A stretch of DNA of 64,000 nt from JBEEJZ01 sp046046915 (GTDB taxonomy: Bacteria > Pseudomonadota > Gammaproteobacteria > Burkholderiales > Burkholderiaceae_C). The stretch spans positions 33,874 to 97,873 of the forward strand of contig JBJOIT010000005.1 of assembly GCA_046046915.1 (NCBI GenBank), given 5' to 3'. Below, piece after piece: positions 50,784 through 59,796 of the stretch; position 1 is the stretch's first letter, and every line of letters begins with the position of its first letter. The notes under the pieces were generated by a model. The model saw only the letters and a program-made list of their open reading frames with translations. It did not search any database and was not told the DNA's origin. Both the position numbers and the translations under genes were made by a program.

Positions 50784-51863
50784 ATGGATCGTCGTTCCGT
50801 CATCAAAAACGCTGGTATCGCTGGCGTCCTGGCCGCAGGTGTCGCACCCGCTGTGCATGCTCAGGCAGCTGTTCGCTGGCGTCTGTCGTCCAGCTTCCCC
50901 AAGGCACTGGACACCATTTTTGGCGCTGCTGAAGTTTTCGCCAAAAACGTGAAGGCCATGTCGGGTGGCAAGTTCGAAATTTCCGTGCATGCCGGTGGCG
51001 AAATCACCCCACCGTTCGGTGTGGTTGATGCCGTTCAACAAGGCTCCATTGAGTGCGCGCATACCGCCCCGTATTACTTCTTTGGCAAGAACGAAACCTT
51101 TGCACTGGGTTGCGCGATTCCTTTCGGCCTGAACAGCCGTCAAATGACTGCCTGGATGTACGAAGGCAATGGCCTCAAGCTCATGCGCGAGTTCTACGCA
51201 AAGTACGGCATGATCAACTTCCCCATGGGCAATACTGGCGCTCAGATGGGGGGCTGGTATCGCAAGGAAATCAAGACCCTGAAAGACATCAAGGGCATGA
51301 AGATGCGTATCGGTGGTTTCGCGGGTCGCGTTCTGGAGCGCATGGGCGGCGTGCCACAGAACATTCCTGGCGGCGAAATCTACTCTGCCTTGGAAAAAGG
51401 CACGATTGACGCAGCCGAGTGGGTGGGCCCTTACGACGACCAGAAACTGGGCTTCAACAAGGTTGCTCCCTTCTACTACTACCCCGGCTGGTGGGAAGGC
51501 GGTCCCCAGCTGGACCTGTACATCAACCAGAAGGCTTTTGATGCGCTGTCCCCAGAAAACAAGGCTATCGTTGAAGCCGCTGCAGCGGTCGCTCATACCG
51601 ATATGCAGGCCAAGTACGATGCTCGTAACCCCGCAGCCCTGAAAGAGCTGGTGGGTCGTGGCACCAAGCTGCGTCCATTCCCCAACGACGTGCTGACGGC
51701 AGCCTACAAGGAATCGATGGCGGTTTACGCTGAGCTGAACGAGAAGAACGAAGACTGGAAGAAGGTCTACGCCGACTATTCCAAGTTCCGTGCAGAGTCC
51801 AACCTCTGGTTCCGTTTCACCGAGGCCAAGTTCGACTCCTTCATGCAAGCCCAGAAGCTGTGA
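50784..51863 (+). CDS. dctP: TRAP transporter solute-binding protein (DctP family)
   Basis: A 359-residue periplasmic binding protein. It has a Tat-like signal (MDRRSVIKNAGIAGVLAAGVAPAVHAQ), then VRWRLSSSFPKALDTIFGAAEVFAKNV, and the arginine/substrate region MKMRIGGFAGRVLERMGG, followed by GEIYSALEKGTIDAAEWVGPYDD. This last feature is typical of TRAP binding proteins for keto acids or organic acids (alpha-keto-acid-type). AAGGAG is 8 bases upstream. Its membrane partners dctQM are on the opposite strand just downstream. Confidence 0.94.
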   Translation: MDRRSVIKNAGIAGVLAAGVAPAVHAQAAVRWRLSSSFPKALDTIFGAAEVFAKNVKAMSGGKFEISVHAGGEITPPFGVVDAVQQGSIECAHTAPYYFFGKNETFALGCAIPFGLNSRQMTAWMYEGNGLKLMREFYAKYGMINFPMGNTGAQMGGWYRKEIKTLKDIKGMKMRIGGFAGRVLERMGGVPQNIPGGEIYSALEKGTIDAAEWVGPYDDQKLGFNKVAPFYYYPGWWEGGPQLDLYINQKAFDALSPENKAIVEAAAAVAHTDMQAKYDARNPAALKELVGRGTKLRPFPNDVLTAAYKESMAVYAELNEKNEDWKKVYADYSKFRAESNLWFRFTEAKFDSFMQAQKL

Positions 51864-51880
51864 TCTGAGTTTCAACAAGC

Positions 51881-51909
51881 AAAAAAGCCGCATTCGATGC
51901 GGCTTTTTT
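51881..51909. terminator. Bidirectional intrinsic terminator
   Basis: AAAAAAGCCGCAT and ATGCGGCTTTTTT form a perfect stem with a TCG loop. The A-run and T-run make it work from both sides. It separates dctP from the convergent membrane-protein gene. Confidence 0.93.
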
Positions 51910-51944
51910 GTGGGCGCTTCCAGGTGCTCAGCCTTGAAATCGTC

Positions 51945-52403
51945 TCAGGTGGCTTTTCTGAAAGCTTTCAGCTCATCGCGCAGACGCCCGAACTCTGCCA
52001 GCAGGTGTGGATCAGCAGCATAAAAGACGGCGAATTTGCCCAGCAGGGTTCGGGCGTATAGACGTGGGGCGATGAGCCAGTCCAGCCCTGGGATGCGTAT
52101 CAGCCGGACATAGGCGAGATCGCGCAGGGGTAGCTCCTTGTCCCACAACCAGGTTTGGTGCAGAGCACGCGTATCCAAGGTGGTTTTGCTGCGCAGAATA
52201 TGCCACATCGTATAGGCCATAAGCCCCAAGGCCGCCAATGCCCAGGAGAGCTCTTGCCGAAGGCCTGCCCCGTCCACCGCAGTCTCGTTCGGCAGCGAAG
52301 GCTTCAGCCCAAAACCCCACCATAAGTAGCTCAGCCAGCCTGCGCCGCCACTCACCATCAGCACTGCCAACACCCGAAAAGTCAGAGTGAAGGCAGGCGA
52401 CAC
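51945..52403 (-). CDS. Membrane protein, unknown function, non-ATG start
   Basis: A protein of at least 152 residues with two hydrophobic segments (about 8-30 and 50-66) and a soluble C-terminus (LLGKFAVFYAADPHLLAEFGRLRDEL). The first credible start is GTG at 52403, but the frame stays open about 26 codons further upstream to an ATA next to the dctM stop. That stretch (PFEFHPDPNPLVSP) looks protein-like, so the true start may be non-canonical. It follows dctM, suggesting it belongs to the dctQM operon. No family is recognised. Confidence 0.7.
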   Translation of the reverse strand: MSPAFTLTFRVLAVLMVSGGAGWLSYLWWGFGLKPSLPNETAVDGAGLRQELSWALAALGLMAYTMWHILRSKTTLDTRALHQTWLWDKELPLRDLAYVRLIRIPGLDWLIAPRLYARTLLGKFAVFYAADPHLLAEFGRLRDELKAFRKAT

Positions 52404-52468
52404 CAGTGGGTTGGGGTCGGGATGAAATTCAAAAGGGGCAGGCCCCAGGACCTGCTCAGACGGCGTGC

Positions 52469-54037
52469 TTATTTTTTATCCTTGAACAGATCGTCGATCT
52501 TCTGTTGTTCTTCTGCGGCAGCTTTGTCTGCGGCAGCCTGCGATGCAGCGCTGTCTGCTTCACCCTCGGGCTTGGGATTTGCCAGCAGGTCTTCCGGTTT
52601 GGCTCCGCCGTTGGGTTGTTCCTCGACCGGCGCCTCGATCACCACCTTGTCCAGGTCGATGACCTCCTCCTTGTCGAGGAATGCGGTGACGGTCTGCGGC
52701 ACGAAAATCACCACGGCCACCAGGACCAGTTGCATCACCACCCAGGGCAGGGCGCCCATGTAGATGTCGTTAGACAGCACCGGCTTGTCGATGCGCTTGT
52801 CCTTGAACAAGGTGTCCGCAATGCCGCGCAAGTAAAACAGCGCAAAACCAAAGGGCGGGTGCATGAAGCTGGTCTGCAAATTCACACACAGCAGCACGCC
52901 AAACCAGATCAAGTCGATGCCTAGCAGGCTGGCCACGGGTGCCAACATGGGCACGATGATGAAGGCGATCTCAAAAAAGTCCAAAAAGAAGGCCAGGAAG
53001 AACACAAAAACGTTCACCACAATCAGGAAGCCGGTTTGTCCACCGGGCAAGCCTGTGAGCAGATGCTCCACCCATTTGGCGCCGTCCACGCCTTGAAAGA
53101 CCTGGCTGAACACACGCGAACCGATCAAGATGAACACCACCATGGCGGTGAGGCGCATGGTGCCTGTCATGGCCTCCCACATCAGCGACACACTCAGGCG
53201 TTTGGACATGGCCGCCAAAATCAGGGCGCCCACCACGCCCATGGCGCCGGCTTCGGTGGGGGTTGCGATGGCGCTGTCCTGGAAGGGCAGGCCGCCCATG
53301 GAGCCCAGCACCGTGAAGATCAAAATGGCCGAGGGAATGATGCCCTTCAGGCACTTGCGCCAGAGAGGCCAGCCGTTGAGTGTTCGGGCTTCCTTTGGCA
53401 CACCCGGCAAGTAATCGGGTTTGATGCGACTGAGCAAAAAGGTGTAAAGCGCAAACATGGCGATTTGCAGCAGCGACGGGCCCCAAGCCCCTTTGTACAT
53501 GTCGCCCACCGGCTTGCCGAGTTGGTCTGCCAGCACGACCAGCACCAGGGATGGCGGCACCAATTGGGTGATCGTGCCCGAGGCCGCCAACACGCCTGTG
53601 GTGTAGCGCATGTTGTAGCCGTAACGCATCATCACCGGCAATGAAATCAAGGCCATGGCAATCACTTGCCCCGCCACAGTACCGGTGATGGCTCCCAGAA
53701 TGAAGCCCACCAAAATCACGGAATAGCCCAGGCCGCCCCGGATCGGACCGAACAATTGGCCCATGGAGTCCAGCATGTCTTCTGCCAGCCCGCACTTCTC
53801 CAAGATGGTGCCCATGAAGGTGAAGAATGGAATCGCCAGCAGCAACTCGTTGTTCAGGATCGAGAAGATCGCAATGGGCAGATTGCCCATGAAAGCGGCC
53901 GGAAACCAGCCCATCTGTATGGCGTAAAAGCCGCTGGCCAAGCCCAAGGCAGCCAACGAAAACGCCACAGGAAAACCGATCAGCATGACGACCACGAGGC
54001 CGGCAAACATGATGGGAGCAAAGTTGACCATTTCCAT
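52469..54037 (-). CDS. dctM: TRAP transporter large permease (DctM family)
   Basis: A 522-residue inner-membrane subunit with about 12 helices, catalysing Na+-driven uptake of the bound acid. Conserved DctM blocks are IPFFTFMGTILEKCGLAEDMLD, GAITGTVAGQVIAMALISLPVM and GASGTITQLVPPSLVLVVLAD-like sequence. It has an extended hydrophilic, Lys/Glu/Ala-rich C-terminal tail (about 465-522) beyond the usual family end. It starts 69 bases after dctQ, on the opposite strand to dctP. Confidence 0.95.
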   Translation of the reverse strand: MEMVNFAPIMFAGLVVVMLIGFPVAFSLAALGLASGFYAIQMGWFPAAFMGNLPIAIFSILNNELLLAIPFFTFMGTILEKCGLAEDMLDSMGQLFGPIRGGLGYSVILVGFILGAITGTVAGQVIAMALISLPVMMRYGYNMRYTTGVLAASGTITQLVPPSLVLVVLADQLGKPVGDMYKGAWGPSLLQIAMFALYTFLLSRIKPDYLPGVPKEARTLNGWPLWRKCLKGIIPSAILIFTVLGSMGGLPFQDSAIATPTEAGAMGVVGALILAAMSKRLSVSLMWEAMTGTMRLTAMVVFILIGSRVFSQVFQGVDGAKWVEHLLTGLPGGQTGFLIVVNVFVFFLAFFLDFFEIAFIIVPMLAPVASLLGIDLIWFGVLLCVNLQTSFMHPPFGFALFYLRGIADTLFKDKRIDKPVLSNDIYMGALPWVVMQLVLVAVVIFVPQTVTAFLDKEEVIDLDKVVIEAPVEEQPNGGAKPEDLLANPKPEGEADSAASQAAADKAAAEEQQKIDDLFKDKK

Positions 54038-54105
54038 TTTTGATTCCTGATTCCGGGCAGTTGCCCTTGTTATTGTTGTGTGGGAGGAGGCGTTCTTGAA
54101 CCGAA

Positions 54106-54645
54106 TTACTGGAGGGGTTTTTCGTAGTGCGTGTCCATCTCAAACCGACCTTGCAGGTAGGCCACCCGCTTGAAGATTTCGGCGAGACCCTGTAGCCACA
54201 TGAGGCCAAAGCCCAGTGGGATTGCCAGCACGGCGGGCCAGCGGATCAAGCCCCCGGCGTTTTGTGACATTTCGCCCGACACCCAGGTCTGCAGGAAGTA
54301 CGGCCACGACAAGTAGAGCAAGACGGTCATGACCGGCATCAAGAAGACGATCAACCCGAACAGGTCGACCAACACCGGGCCATTGCCTTTGAGCTTGCCG
54401 TAGATCAGGTCTACACGAACGTGCTCGTTGAGCTTGAGCACCAGCGGCGCGCCCACCATCACCATGTAAGCGAACAGGTACCACTGGATCTCGATGTAAG
54501 CATTAGAGCTCCAATCAAAGCCATAACGCACAAATGCATTGGCCGCACTGATGGCAGCCGCCAGCAACACGGTCCACGATGCCAGCAGGCCGAACTTTTC
54601 ACTGATCCAGTCCATGCCCGCAACAAATTTGAGTAATGCAGTCAT
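54106..54645 (-). CDS. dctQ: TRAP transporter small permease (DctQ family)
   Basis: A 179-residue subunit with four helices, typical of DctQ. It has the DctQ-type pattern ANAFVRYGFDWSSNAYIEIQWYLFAYMVMVG and the later VRVDLIYGKL segment. It precedes dctM. The 166-base gap upstream toward tupB includes AT-rich and pyrimidine-rich stretches; no clear promoter seen. Confidence 0.9.
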   Translation of the reverse strand: MTALLKFVAGMDWISEKFGLLASWTVLLAAAISAANAFVRYGFDWSSNAYIEIQWYLFAYMVMVGAPLVLKLNEHVRVDLIYGKLKGNGPVLVDLFGLIVFLMPVMTVLLYLSWPYFLQTWVSGEMSQNAGGLIRWPAVLAIPLGFGLMWLQGLAEIFKRVAYLQGRFEMDTHYEKPLQ

Positions 54646-54811
54646 TGAGACCCTCCGTACAAGTAATTAACCTCTCTCTCCCTTCGTGTGGTGACTGGGT
54701 CGAGATCGGTTCAAGGTAAGGCGCGATGATACCGAGCCAGAGGGGGACTGATGCAGCCATTTGGGTGGTCACGACCCGGGTAAACCCTTGTATGGGTACC
54801 ATTCAGCCCCT
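54646..54811. other. Divergent gap between dctQ and tupB
   Basis: A 166-base gap with small inverted repeats near tupB: GGGTAAACCC (about 54778-54787) and ACCC-TTGTA-TGGGT (about 54784-54797). They lie just before the tupB ATG and could be a regulatory site. I see no ModE-like operator and no gene. Confidence 0.35.
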
Positions 54812-55549
54812 ATGACTTCAGCACCTGGACCCGTGGCCATGGCCTGGGACCTCCTTTACGGCTTTGACCCCACCCTCATTGCCACAGTTACCCGTTCCTT
54901 GACGGTGAGCGCCTTGGCGTGCCTGCTGGCCAGCGGCCTGGGTCTGGTGCTGGGCTCCCTGCTGGGCGTGCTGCGTTTTCGTGGGCGGGCCGGGGTGCTG
55001 GCTTTGCTCAATACCGCATTGGCAGTGCCGTCGGTGGTGGTGGGCCTGCTGGTGTACCTGTTGCTGTCCCGCTCGGGTCCGTTGGGTGCATGGGGCTGGC
55101 TGTTCAGTTTCAAGGCGATGGTGCTGGCGCAAAGTCTGCTGGTGCTGCCGGTGGTCACGGCGCTGACCCGCCAAGTGGTGGAGGATGCCGACACCCGCCA
55201 CGGCGAGCAAATTGCGTCCATGGGGGCAGGCAACTTCATGCGCAGCCTTTTGTTGGCCTGGGACGAGCGCTACGCCTTGCTCACCGTGCTGTTGGCTGCG
55301 TTTGGCCGCGCGGTGTCTGAAGTGGGCGCGGTGATGCTGGTGGGTGGCAATGTCGAAGGCCACACTCGCGTTATGACCACTGCCATCGCCCTGGAAACCA
55401 GCAAGGGCGACCTGCCCCTGGCGCTGGCCTTAGGCGCTGTGCTGCTGGCCGTTGTGCTGCTGTTGAACGCTTTGCTCGCTGGGCTGCGTCATTGGCGCGA
55501 GCGGGCTGAAGGCCTGGGCACTGCTACCTTTCCCCAAGTGCTGGCATGA
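54812..55549 (+). CDS. tupB: Tungstate-type ABC transporter permease (TupB-like)
   Basis: A 245-residue permease with about six helices and the EAA-like loop ASMGAGNFMRSLLLAWDERYALLTVLLAAFGRAVSEVGAV. That sequence is typical of the tungstate/molybdate-uptake permeases TupB. I chose the ATG at 54812; an in-frame TTG at 54761 is less likely. Its stop overlaps the tupC start by 4 bases. The ATG gene order B-C-A, with the binding protein last, is unusual but seen in betaproteobacteria. Confidence 0.88.
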   Translation: MTSAPGPVAMAWDLLYGFDPTLIATVTRSLTVSALACLLASGLGLVLGSLLGVLRFRGRAGVLALLNTALAVPSVVVGLLVYLLLSRSGPLGAWGWLFSFKAMVLAQSLLVLPVVTALTRQVVEDADTRHGEQIASMGAGNFMRSLLLAWDERYALLTVLLAAFGRAVSEVGAVMLVGGNVEGHTRVMTTAIALETSKGDLPLALALGAVLLAVVLLLNALLAGLRHWRERAEGLGTATFPQVLA

Positions 55550-56271
55550 ACCCTGAAACGAACTTGGGGCAACCCTCTGGCCATTTGGCTGCCCGGCAAC
55601 TGTGGCTGCGCTACGGCCAGGTGTCGGTGTTGCAGGACATTGAGCTGACCATCCGGCAGGGCGAGCGTGTGGCCCTGATCGGTAGCAATGGCAGCGGCAA
55701 GAGCAGTCTCTTGCGGGTTCTGCATGGTCTGATCACGCCCACTTCTGGCCAACTGATGGCATCAGGTCTGCAGCGCCAGGCCATGGTCTTTCAAAAGCCC
55801 TACATGTTGCGAACCAGCGCCCAGAACAATGTCGCGCTGGGCTTGTGGCTGGCCGGCACGCCCTGGCGCCGCGCGCGCGAGCTGGCCTTGCAAGCGCTCG
55901 GGCGTGTAGGCCTGGCCGACATGGCCAGCCGCAGTGGCAAAACCTTGTCGGGTGGCCAGCAGCAGCGTCTGGCCCTGGCCCGTGCCTGGGCCTTGCAGCC
56001 GCAAGTGCTGTTGCTGGATGAGCCTACGGCCAGCCTGGACCCCTACGCCAAGCGCGAGGTTGAAGCCCTGATGGCCGACTTTGCGCAACACACCACCTTG
56101 GTGTTTGCCAGTCACAACCTGGGCCAGGTCAAACGCTTGGCCAGCCGGGTGATCTACCTGGAGCAGGGCCGCATCCTGGCCGATCTGCCCACGTCAGAAT
56201 TTTTTAACGGTTCCTTGTTGGCGCAGCGCTACCCCGCTGCCCACGCATTTGTCAAAGGTGAAAGTACATGA
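55546..56271 (+). CDS. tupC: Tungstate-type ABC transporter ATP-binding protein (TupC-like)
   Basis: A 241-residue ATPase with Walker A GSNGSGKSSLL, signature LSGGQQQRLALARAW, Walker B VLLLDEPTASLD and H-loop ASHNLGQ. It powers the TupB permease. It overlaps both neighbours by 4 bases (ATGA), so all three are probably one translationally coupled operon. Confidence 0.9.
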   Translation: MNPETNLGQPSGHLAARQLWLRYGQVSVLQDIELTIRQGERVALIGSNGSGKSSLLRVLHGLITPTSGQLMASGLQRQAMVFQKPYMLRTSAQNNVALGLWLAGTPWRRARELALQALGRVGLADMASRSGKTLSGGQQQRLALARAWALQPQVLLLDEPTASLDPYAKREVEALMADFAQHTTLVFASHNLGQVKRLASRVIYLEQGRILADLPTSEFFNGSLLAQRYPAAHAFVKGEST

Positions 56272-57137
56272 ATAAGCCCGCTGCTGTTGCCTGCGCAACA
56301 CGTCCATCCACCATCCGCCGGGCCATCACGGTACTGGCGGCCATCACGTCAGCCGCCGGTCTGCTGGGTGTGTCGCTGCCAGCTGCCGCTCAGGGAACCC
56401 CGGCTTTGGTGATGGCGTCTACTACGTCCACAGAGCAGTCGGGCCTGTTTGCCCACCTGCTGCCAGCCTTCAAAAAAGCGCAGGGCATAGACATCAAGGT
56501 GGTCGCCTTGGGCACGGGCCAAGCGCTGGATATGGGGCGCCGTGGTGATGCCGATGTGCTGTTTGTGCACGACACCGCCGCCGAAGAAAAAATGGTGCGC
56601 GAGGGCTTTGCTGTCAAACGCTACCCCGTGATGTACAACGACTTTGTGCTGATCGGCCCCGCGGCAGACCCAGCCCAGGTGCGTGGCAAGGACGTGGTTG
56701 CGGCTTTCAAGAAACTGGCGGCGGCCAATGCGGCGACCGTCTCGCGTGGCGACAAGAGTGGCACGCACGCCGCTGAGCTGCGTTTTTGGGACGAAGCCGG
56801 TCTGGCCAGCAACAAGGGCAGCGGCCTGAGTGAATGTGGCTGCGGCATGGGGCCTGCCCTCAACATGGCTGCCGCCTCGGGCGCCTATGTTCTGGCCGAT
56901 CGCGGCACCTGGCTCAACTTCAAGAACCGGGCCGACCTGACCATCCTGGTGCAAGGCGATGCCCGCATGTTCAATCCCTATGGCGTGATGGTGGTCAACC
57001 CCGCCAAGCATCCCCATGTGAAGGTGCAGGAGGCACAAAAGTTTGTCGACTGGGTGATCTCACCTGCTGGTCAAAGCACGATTGCCGCCTACAAGATCAA
57101 TGGTGAGCAGCTGTTTTTCCCCAACGCGACGCCGTGA
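56268..57137 (+). CDS. tupA: Tungstate-type ABC transporter binding protein (TupA-like)
   Basis: A 289-residue exported binding protein with a signal peptide (about 1-43). The oxyanion motif ASTTSTEQSGLFAHLLPAF matches the TupA TTS motif, followed by GTGQALDMGRRGDADVLFVHD and SRGDKSGTH. These residues bind tungstate with very high affinity in characterised TupA; preference over molybdate is inferred. It is convergent with modC, with 33 bases between them. Confidence 0.9.
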   Translation: MNKPAAVACATRPSTIRRAITVLAAITSAAGLLGVSLPAAAQGTPALVMASTTSTEQSGLFAHLLPAFKKAQGIDIKVVALGTGQALDMGRRGDADVLFVHDTAAEEKMVREGFAVKRYPVMYNDFVLIGPAADPAQVRGKDVVAAFKKLAAANAATVSRGDKSGTHAAELRFWDEAGLASNKGSGLSECGCGMGPALNMAAASGAYVLADRGTWLNFKNRADLTILVQGDARMFNPYGVMVVNPAKHPHVKVQEAQKFVDWVISPAGQSTIAAYKINGEQLFFPNATP

Positions 57138-57170
57138 TGGAGGCCGCCGCTCAGATGCGTTGGGCCGGTC

Positions 57171-58259
57171 TCAGTTCAGGATCGCAACGCCCTTGACCTG
57201 AGCAAATACCGCCAGGTCCGGCGCCAGCCCCAGCGCAAGGGCAGACTTGCGCGTGATGCGTGCCAACAGCGGGGTACCACCGGCATCTAGTGCCACCATC
57301 ACCTGCCCAGGACTGTCGTCACGGAGGCCTTTGACGACGGCGGGCAAGACGTTCAGGATGCTGGAGCCATCCTGACGCCTCAGTGTCAGGCTCACATCGC
57401 GTGCCTGTATGCGCACCCGCAGGGCACTGCCAGGCGCCAGTGCTTGTTTCGTCACGCTTAGGCGACCTCCGGCAAAGTCAGCCAGGGTCAGATGAAACTC
57501 AGGCTCATGGCTGTGCACTTGTGTCTGGATCACCGCGCCTGCGCTGTCTCCATGGGCCAGCATCAAATCAAGCCGTGTCATGAGAGACGCAGTGTCACCC
57601 TCTGCGACCATGTGGCCGGCCTCCATCAACACCAGGTAATCGGCCAACCGGGCCACCTCGTCGATGGCATGGGTCACATACACCATCGGAATGTCTAGCT
57701 GTCGATGCACGCTTTCCAGGTAGGGCAGGATTTCAGCTTTGCGGGTGGCGTCCAGTGCCGACAGGGGCTCATCCATCAGGATCAGTTGTGGGCTACTGGC
57801 GAGTGACCGGGCCAGCGCCACACGTTGGCGCTCACCGCCCGAGAGACTGGCTGGCGCGCGCTTCAGTAGCGGCGCTATGCCTAGCAGCGCAATGGCCTGC
57901 TCCAGCGGCACCTGGCGCCGGTTTGCAGGGGTGCGTTTGTAGCCAAACTCGATGTTGCCCTGCACGCTGAGGTGTTCAAACAGGCTGGCCTCCTGAAAAA
58001 CAAAGGCCAGGCGCCGCTGGTGTGGGGGGACCCATAGCCCCAAGGCATCGTCCTGCCAGATCTCGTCTTTGAACTGCACCCGCCCATGGGCGCGCTCCAG
58101 GCCTGCCAGTGCGCGCAGACAAGTGGTTTTGCCCGAACCCGAGGGGCCAAACAGCGCGCTGACCTGGTGACCGGCCAGGTTCAGAGTCATGTCCAGCGCA
58201 AAGCTAGACCGCTGCATGCGCAGCGTCGCGGCCAGGCCAGGCACGGCGGGCGCCATCAT
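57171..58259 (-). CDS. modC: Molybdate ABC transporter ATP-binding protein
   Basis: A 362-residue ATPase with the ModC domain layout: nucleotide-binding domain (Walker A FGPSGSGKTTCLRALAG, signature LSGGERQRVALARSL, Walker B LILMDEPLSALD), followed by a C-terminal Mop/TOBE domain (about 290-360) that can sense molybdate. I chose ATG 58259 of an ATGATG pair; the modB stop overlaps it (ATGATG/TGA). It is last in modA-modB-modC. Confidence 0.93.
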   Translation of the reverse strand: MMAPAVPGLAATLRMQRSSFALDMTLNLAGHQVSALFGPSGSGKTTCLRALAGLERAHGRVQFKDEIWQDDALGLWVPPHQRRLAFVFQEASLFEHLSVQGNIEFGYKRTPANRRQVPLEQAIALLGIAPLLKRAPASLSGGERQRVALARSLASSPQLILMDEPLSALDATRKAEILPYLESVHRQLDIPMVYVTHAIDEVARLADYLVLMEAGHMVAEGDTASLMTRLDLMLAHGDSAGAVIQTQVHSHEPEFHLTLADFAGGRLSVTKQALAPGSALRVRIQARDVSLTLRRQDGSSILNVLPAVVKGLRDDSPGQVMVALDAGGTPLLARITRKSALALGLAPDLAVFAQVKGVAILN

Positions 58260-58954
58260 CCTCTGCCTTTCTGGCCACGCCCTGGTTGCAGGGCATACAA
58301 GAGCAGCAGGATGCCGAAGGAGAACACCAACATGCCACCCGACAGCAGGTGTGCCTGGGTGTACTCCAGCGCCTCGACATGGTCGTAAATCTGGACGGAC
58401 ATGACCCGTGTCTGCCCCGCGATGTTGCCCCCGAGCATCAGGACCACGCCAAACTCGCCCACCGTGTGGGCAAAGCCCATGACAGCCGCCGTCAGATACG
58501 CTGGACGGCACATGGGCAGCACCACGTTGAAGAAGGTGTCCAGTGGCGTGGCGCCCAGCGTGGCGGCTACTTCCAGCGGGCGTTCGCCCAGGGCCTCAAA
58601 AGCGTTGTGCAGCGGTTGCACCACGAAGGGCAAGGAATAAAGCACTGATCCCAGCACCAGACCGGTGAAACTGAAAGGCAATAAACCGATGCCCATGGCC
58701 TGGGTGAGTTGCCCCAGAGGGCCCTGCGGCCCCATCGTGACCAGCAAGTAAAAGCCCAGCACCGTGGGCGGCAGCACCAGGGGAAGGGCCACCAGCGCCC
58801 GAACCACCTTTTGCCAAGGTGAACAGCTGCGCGCCATCCACCAGGCCAGAGGGGTCCCTAGCAGTAGCAAGATCAGGGTGGTGACAGAGGCGAGTTTCAG
58901 GGTCAGGGCAACCGCAGCCCAGGCGCTGTGCCAGTCCACCGTGTCAAGGCTCAT
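58256..58954 (-). CDS. modB: Molybdate ABC transporter permease
   Basis: A 232-residue permease with about five helices and the loop EVAATLGATPLDTFFNVVLPMCRPAYLTAAVMGFAHTVGEFGVV, which contains the EAA motif and the ModB-typical GEFG. I chose the ATG at 58954 over an in-frame TTG at 58960. It overlaps modA by 11 bases and modC by 4. Confidence 0.94.
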   Translation of the reverse strand: MSLDTVDWHSAWAAVALTLKLASVTTLILLLLGTPLAWWMARSCSPWQKVVRALVALPLVLPPTVLGFYLLVTMGPQGPLGQLTQAMGIGLLPFSFTGLVLGSVLYSLPFVVQPLHNAFEALGERPLEVAATLGATPLDTFFNVVLPMCRPAYLTAAVMGFAHTVGEFGVVLMLGGNIAGQTRVMSVQIYDHVEALEYTQAHLLSGGMLVFSFGILLLLYALQPGRGQKGRG

Positions 58955-59735
58955 AACCAAAGCCCCGCATCCACGCCTGTGCTGCGGGCGACTTCAGGTA
59001 TTGCGCCAGTGCCATGGCTGCGACTGGGTCTTGTGCCGAGCGCAAGACCAAGGCGTCCTGGCGCAGCGGGCTGTGCAAATGGGCTGGAACAAGCCATGCA
59101 GAACCGTCTTTCACCCGTCCGCCTTCCATGATTTGCGACAGGGCCACAAAGCCCAGTTCGGCGTTGCCGCTGGCGACAAAGCTGTAGGCTTGGCCAATGC
59201 TCTCACCTTGCACGAATTTGGCTTTGAGTGATTCTTGCAGGCCCAGCGCCGCCAGGGTTTGCAGGGCCGCTTGGCCATAAGGTGCCAGGGCGGGTGCCGC
59301 CAGTGCCAGTTTGTTGAAGGTGCCTGCCTTGAGCACATTGCCCTGGGCATCGACCAGGCTGCTGGAGGCCGACCACAGTGCCAGACGTCCGGTGGCATAG
59401 GTAAATCGCGAGCTTTGGGCGGCAAGCCCATCCTGCTCCAACCGGGCGGCCGTGGCCTGGTCTGCCGACACAAACATGTCAAAGGGTGCACCGTTTTTGA
59501 TCTGTGCGTAGAGTTTGCCGGTCGATCCCACCGACAGCACCACCTGATGCCTGCTGCTGGCCTCGAACTCACGCGCAATGATTTTCATGGGAGCCGCAAA
59601 GTTCGCCGCCACTGCCACCCTGACCTGGCCAGCCTGGCTTTCCTGGCTGTAGGCCATGCTCACCCACAAACAACACAGCACCCCGAACGCACTCATGCAG
59701 CGTTGTAGGAATGTTGGAAAGTGCTGGGATGCCAT
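58944..59735 (-). CDS. modA: Molybdate ABC transporter binding protein
   Basis: A 263-residue exported binding protein with a signal peptide (about 1-33). Conserved parts are VRVAVAANFAAPMKIIAREFEA, VVLSVGSTGKLYAQIKNGAPFDMFVSADQ (the oxyanion-binding Ser/Ala residues), and FSRQ-type later blocks. It is the first gene of modABC. TAAACT lies about 11 bases before the ATG and may be a promoter -10. Confidence 0.93.
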   Translation of the reverse strand: MASQHFPTFLQRCMSAFGVLCCLWVSMAYSQESQAGQVRVAVAANFAAPMKIIAREFEASSRHQVVLSVGSTGKLYAQIKNGAPFDMFVSADQATAARLEQDGLAAQSSRFTYATGRLALWSASSSLVDAQGNVLKAGTFNKLALAAPALAPYGQAALQTLAALGLQESLKAKFVQGESIGQAYSFVASGNAELGFVALSQIMEGGRVKDGSAWLVPAHLHSPLRQDALVLRSAQDPVAAMALAQYLKSPAAQAWMRGFGYEP

Positions 59736-59796
59736 GGTGAATCAAAAGTTTAGCCCAGCTACCATAGCCCATCTCTTTTGCGCCTGGAAAGCACCC

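Noticed and set aside
50400..51893. A 497-codon antisense frame over dxs and dctP
   Set aside because: It spans two certain genes and the gap between them, with no conserved domain visible.
52971..54209. A 412-codon leftward frame overlapping dctM and dctQ
   Set aside because: Same strand but another frame of dctM; no motif and the dctM frame is clearly correct.
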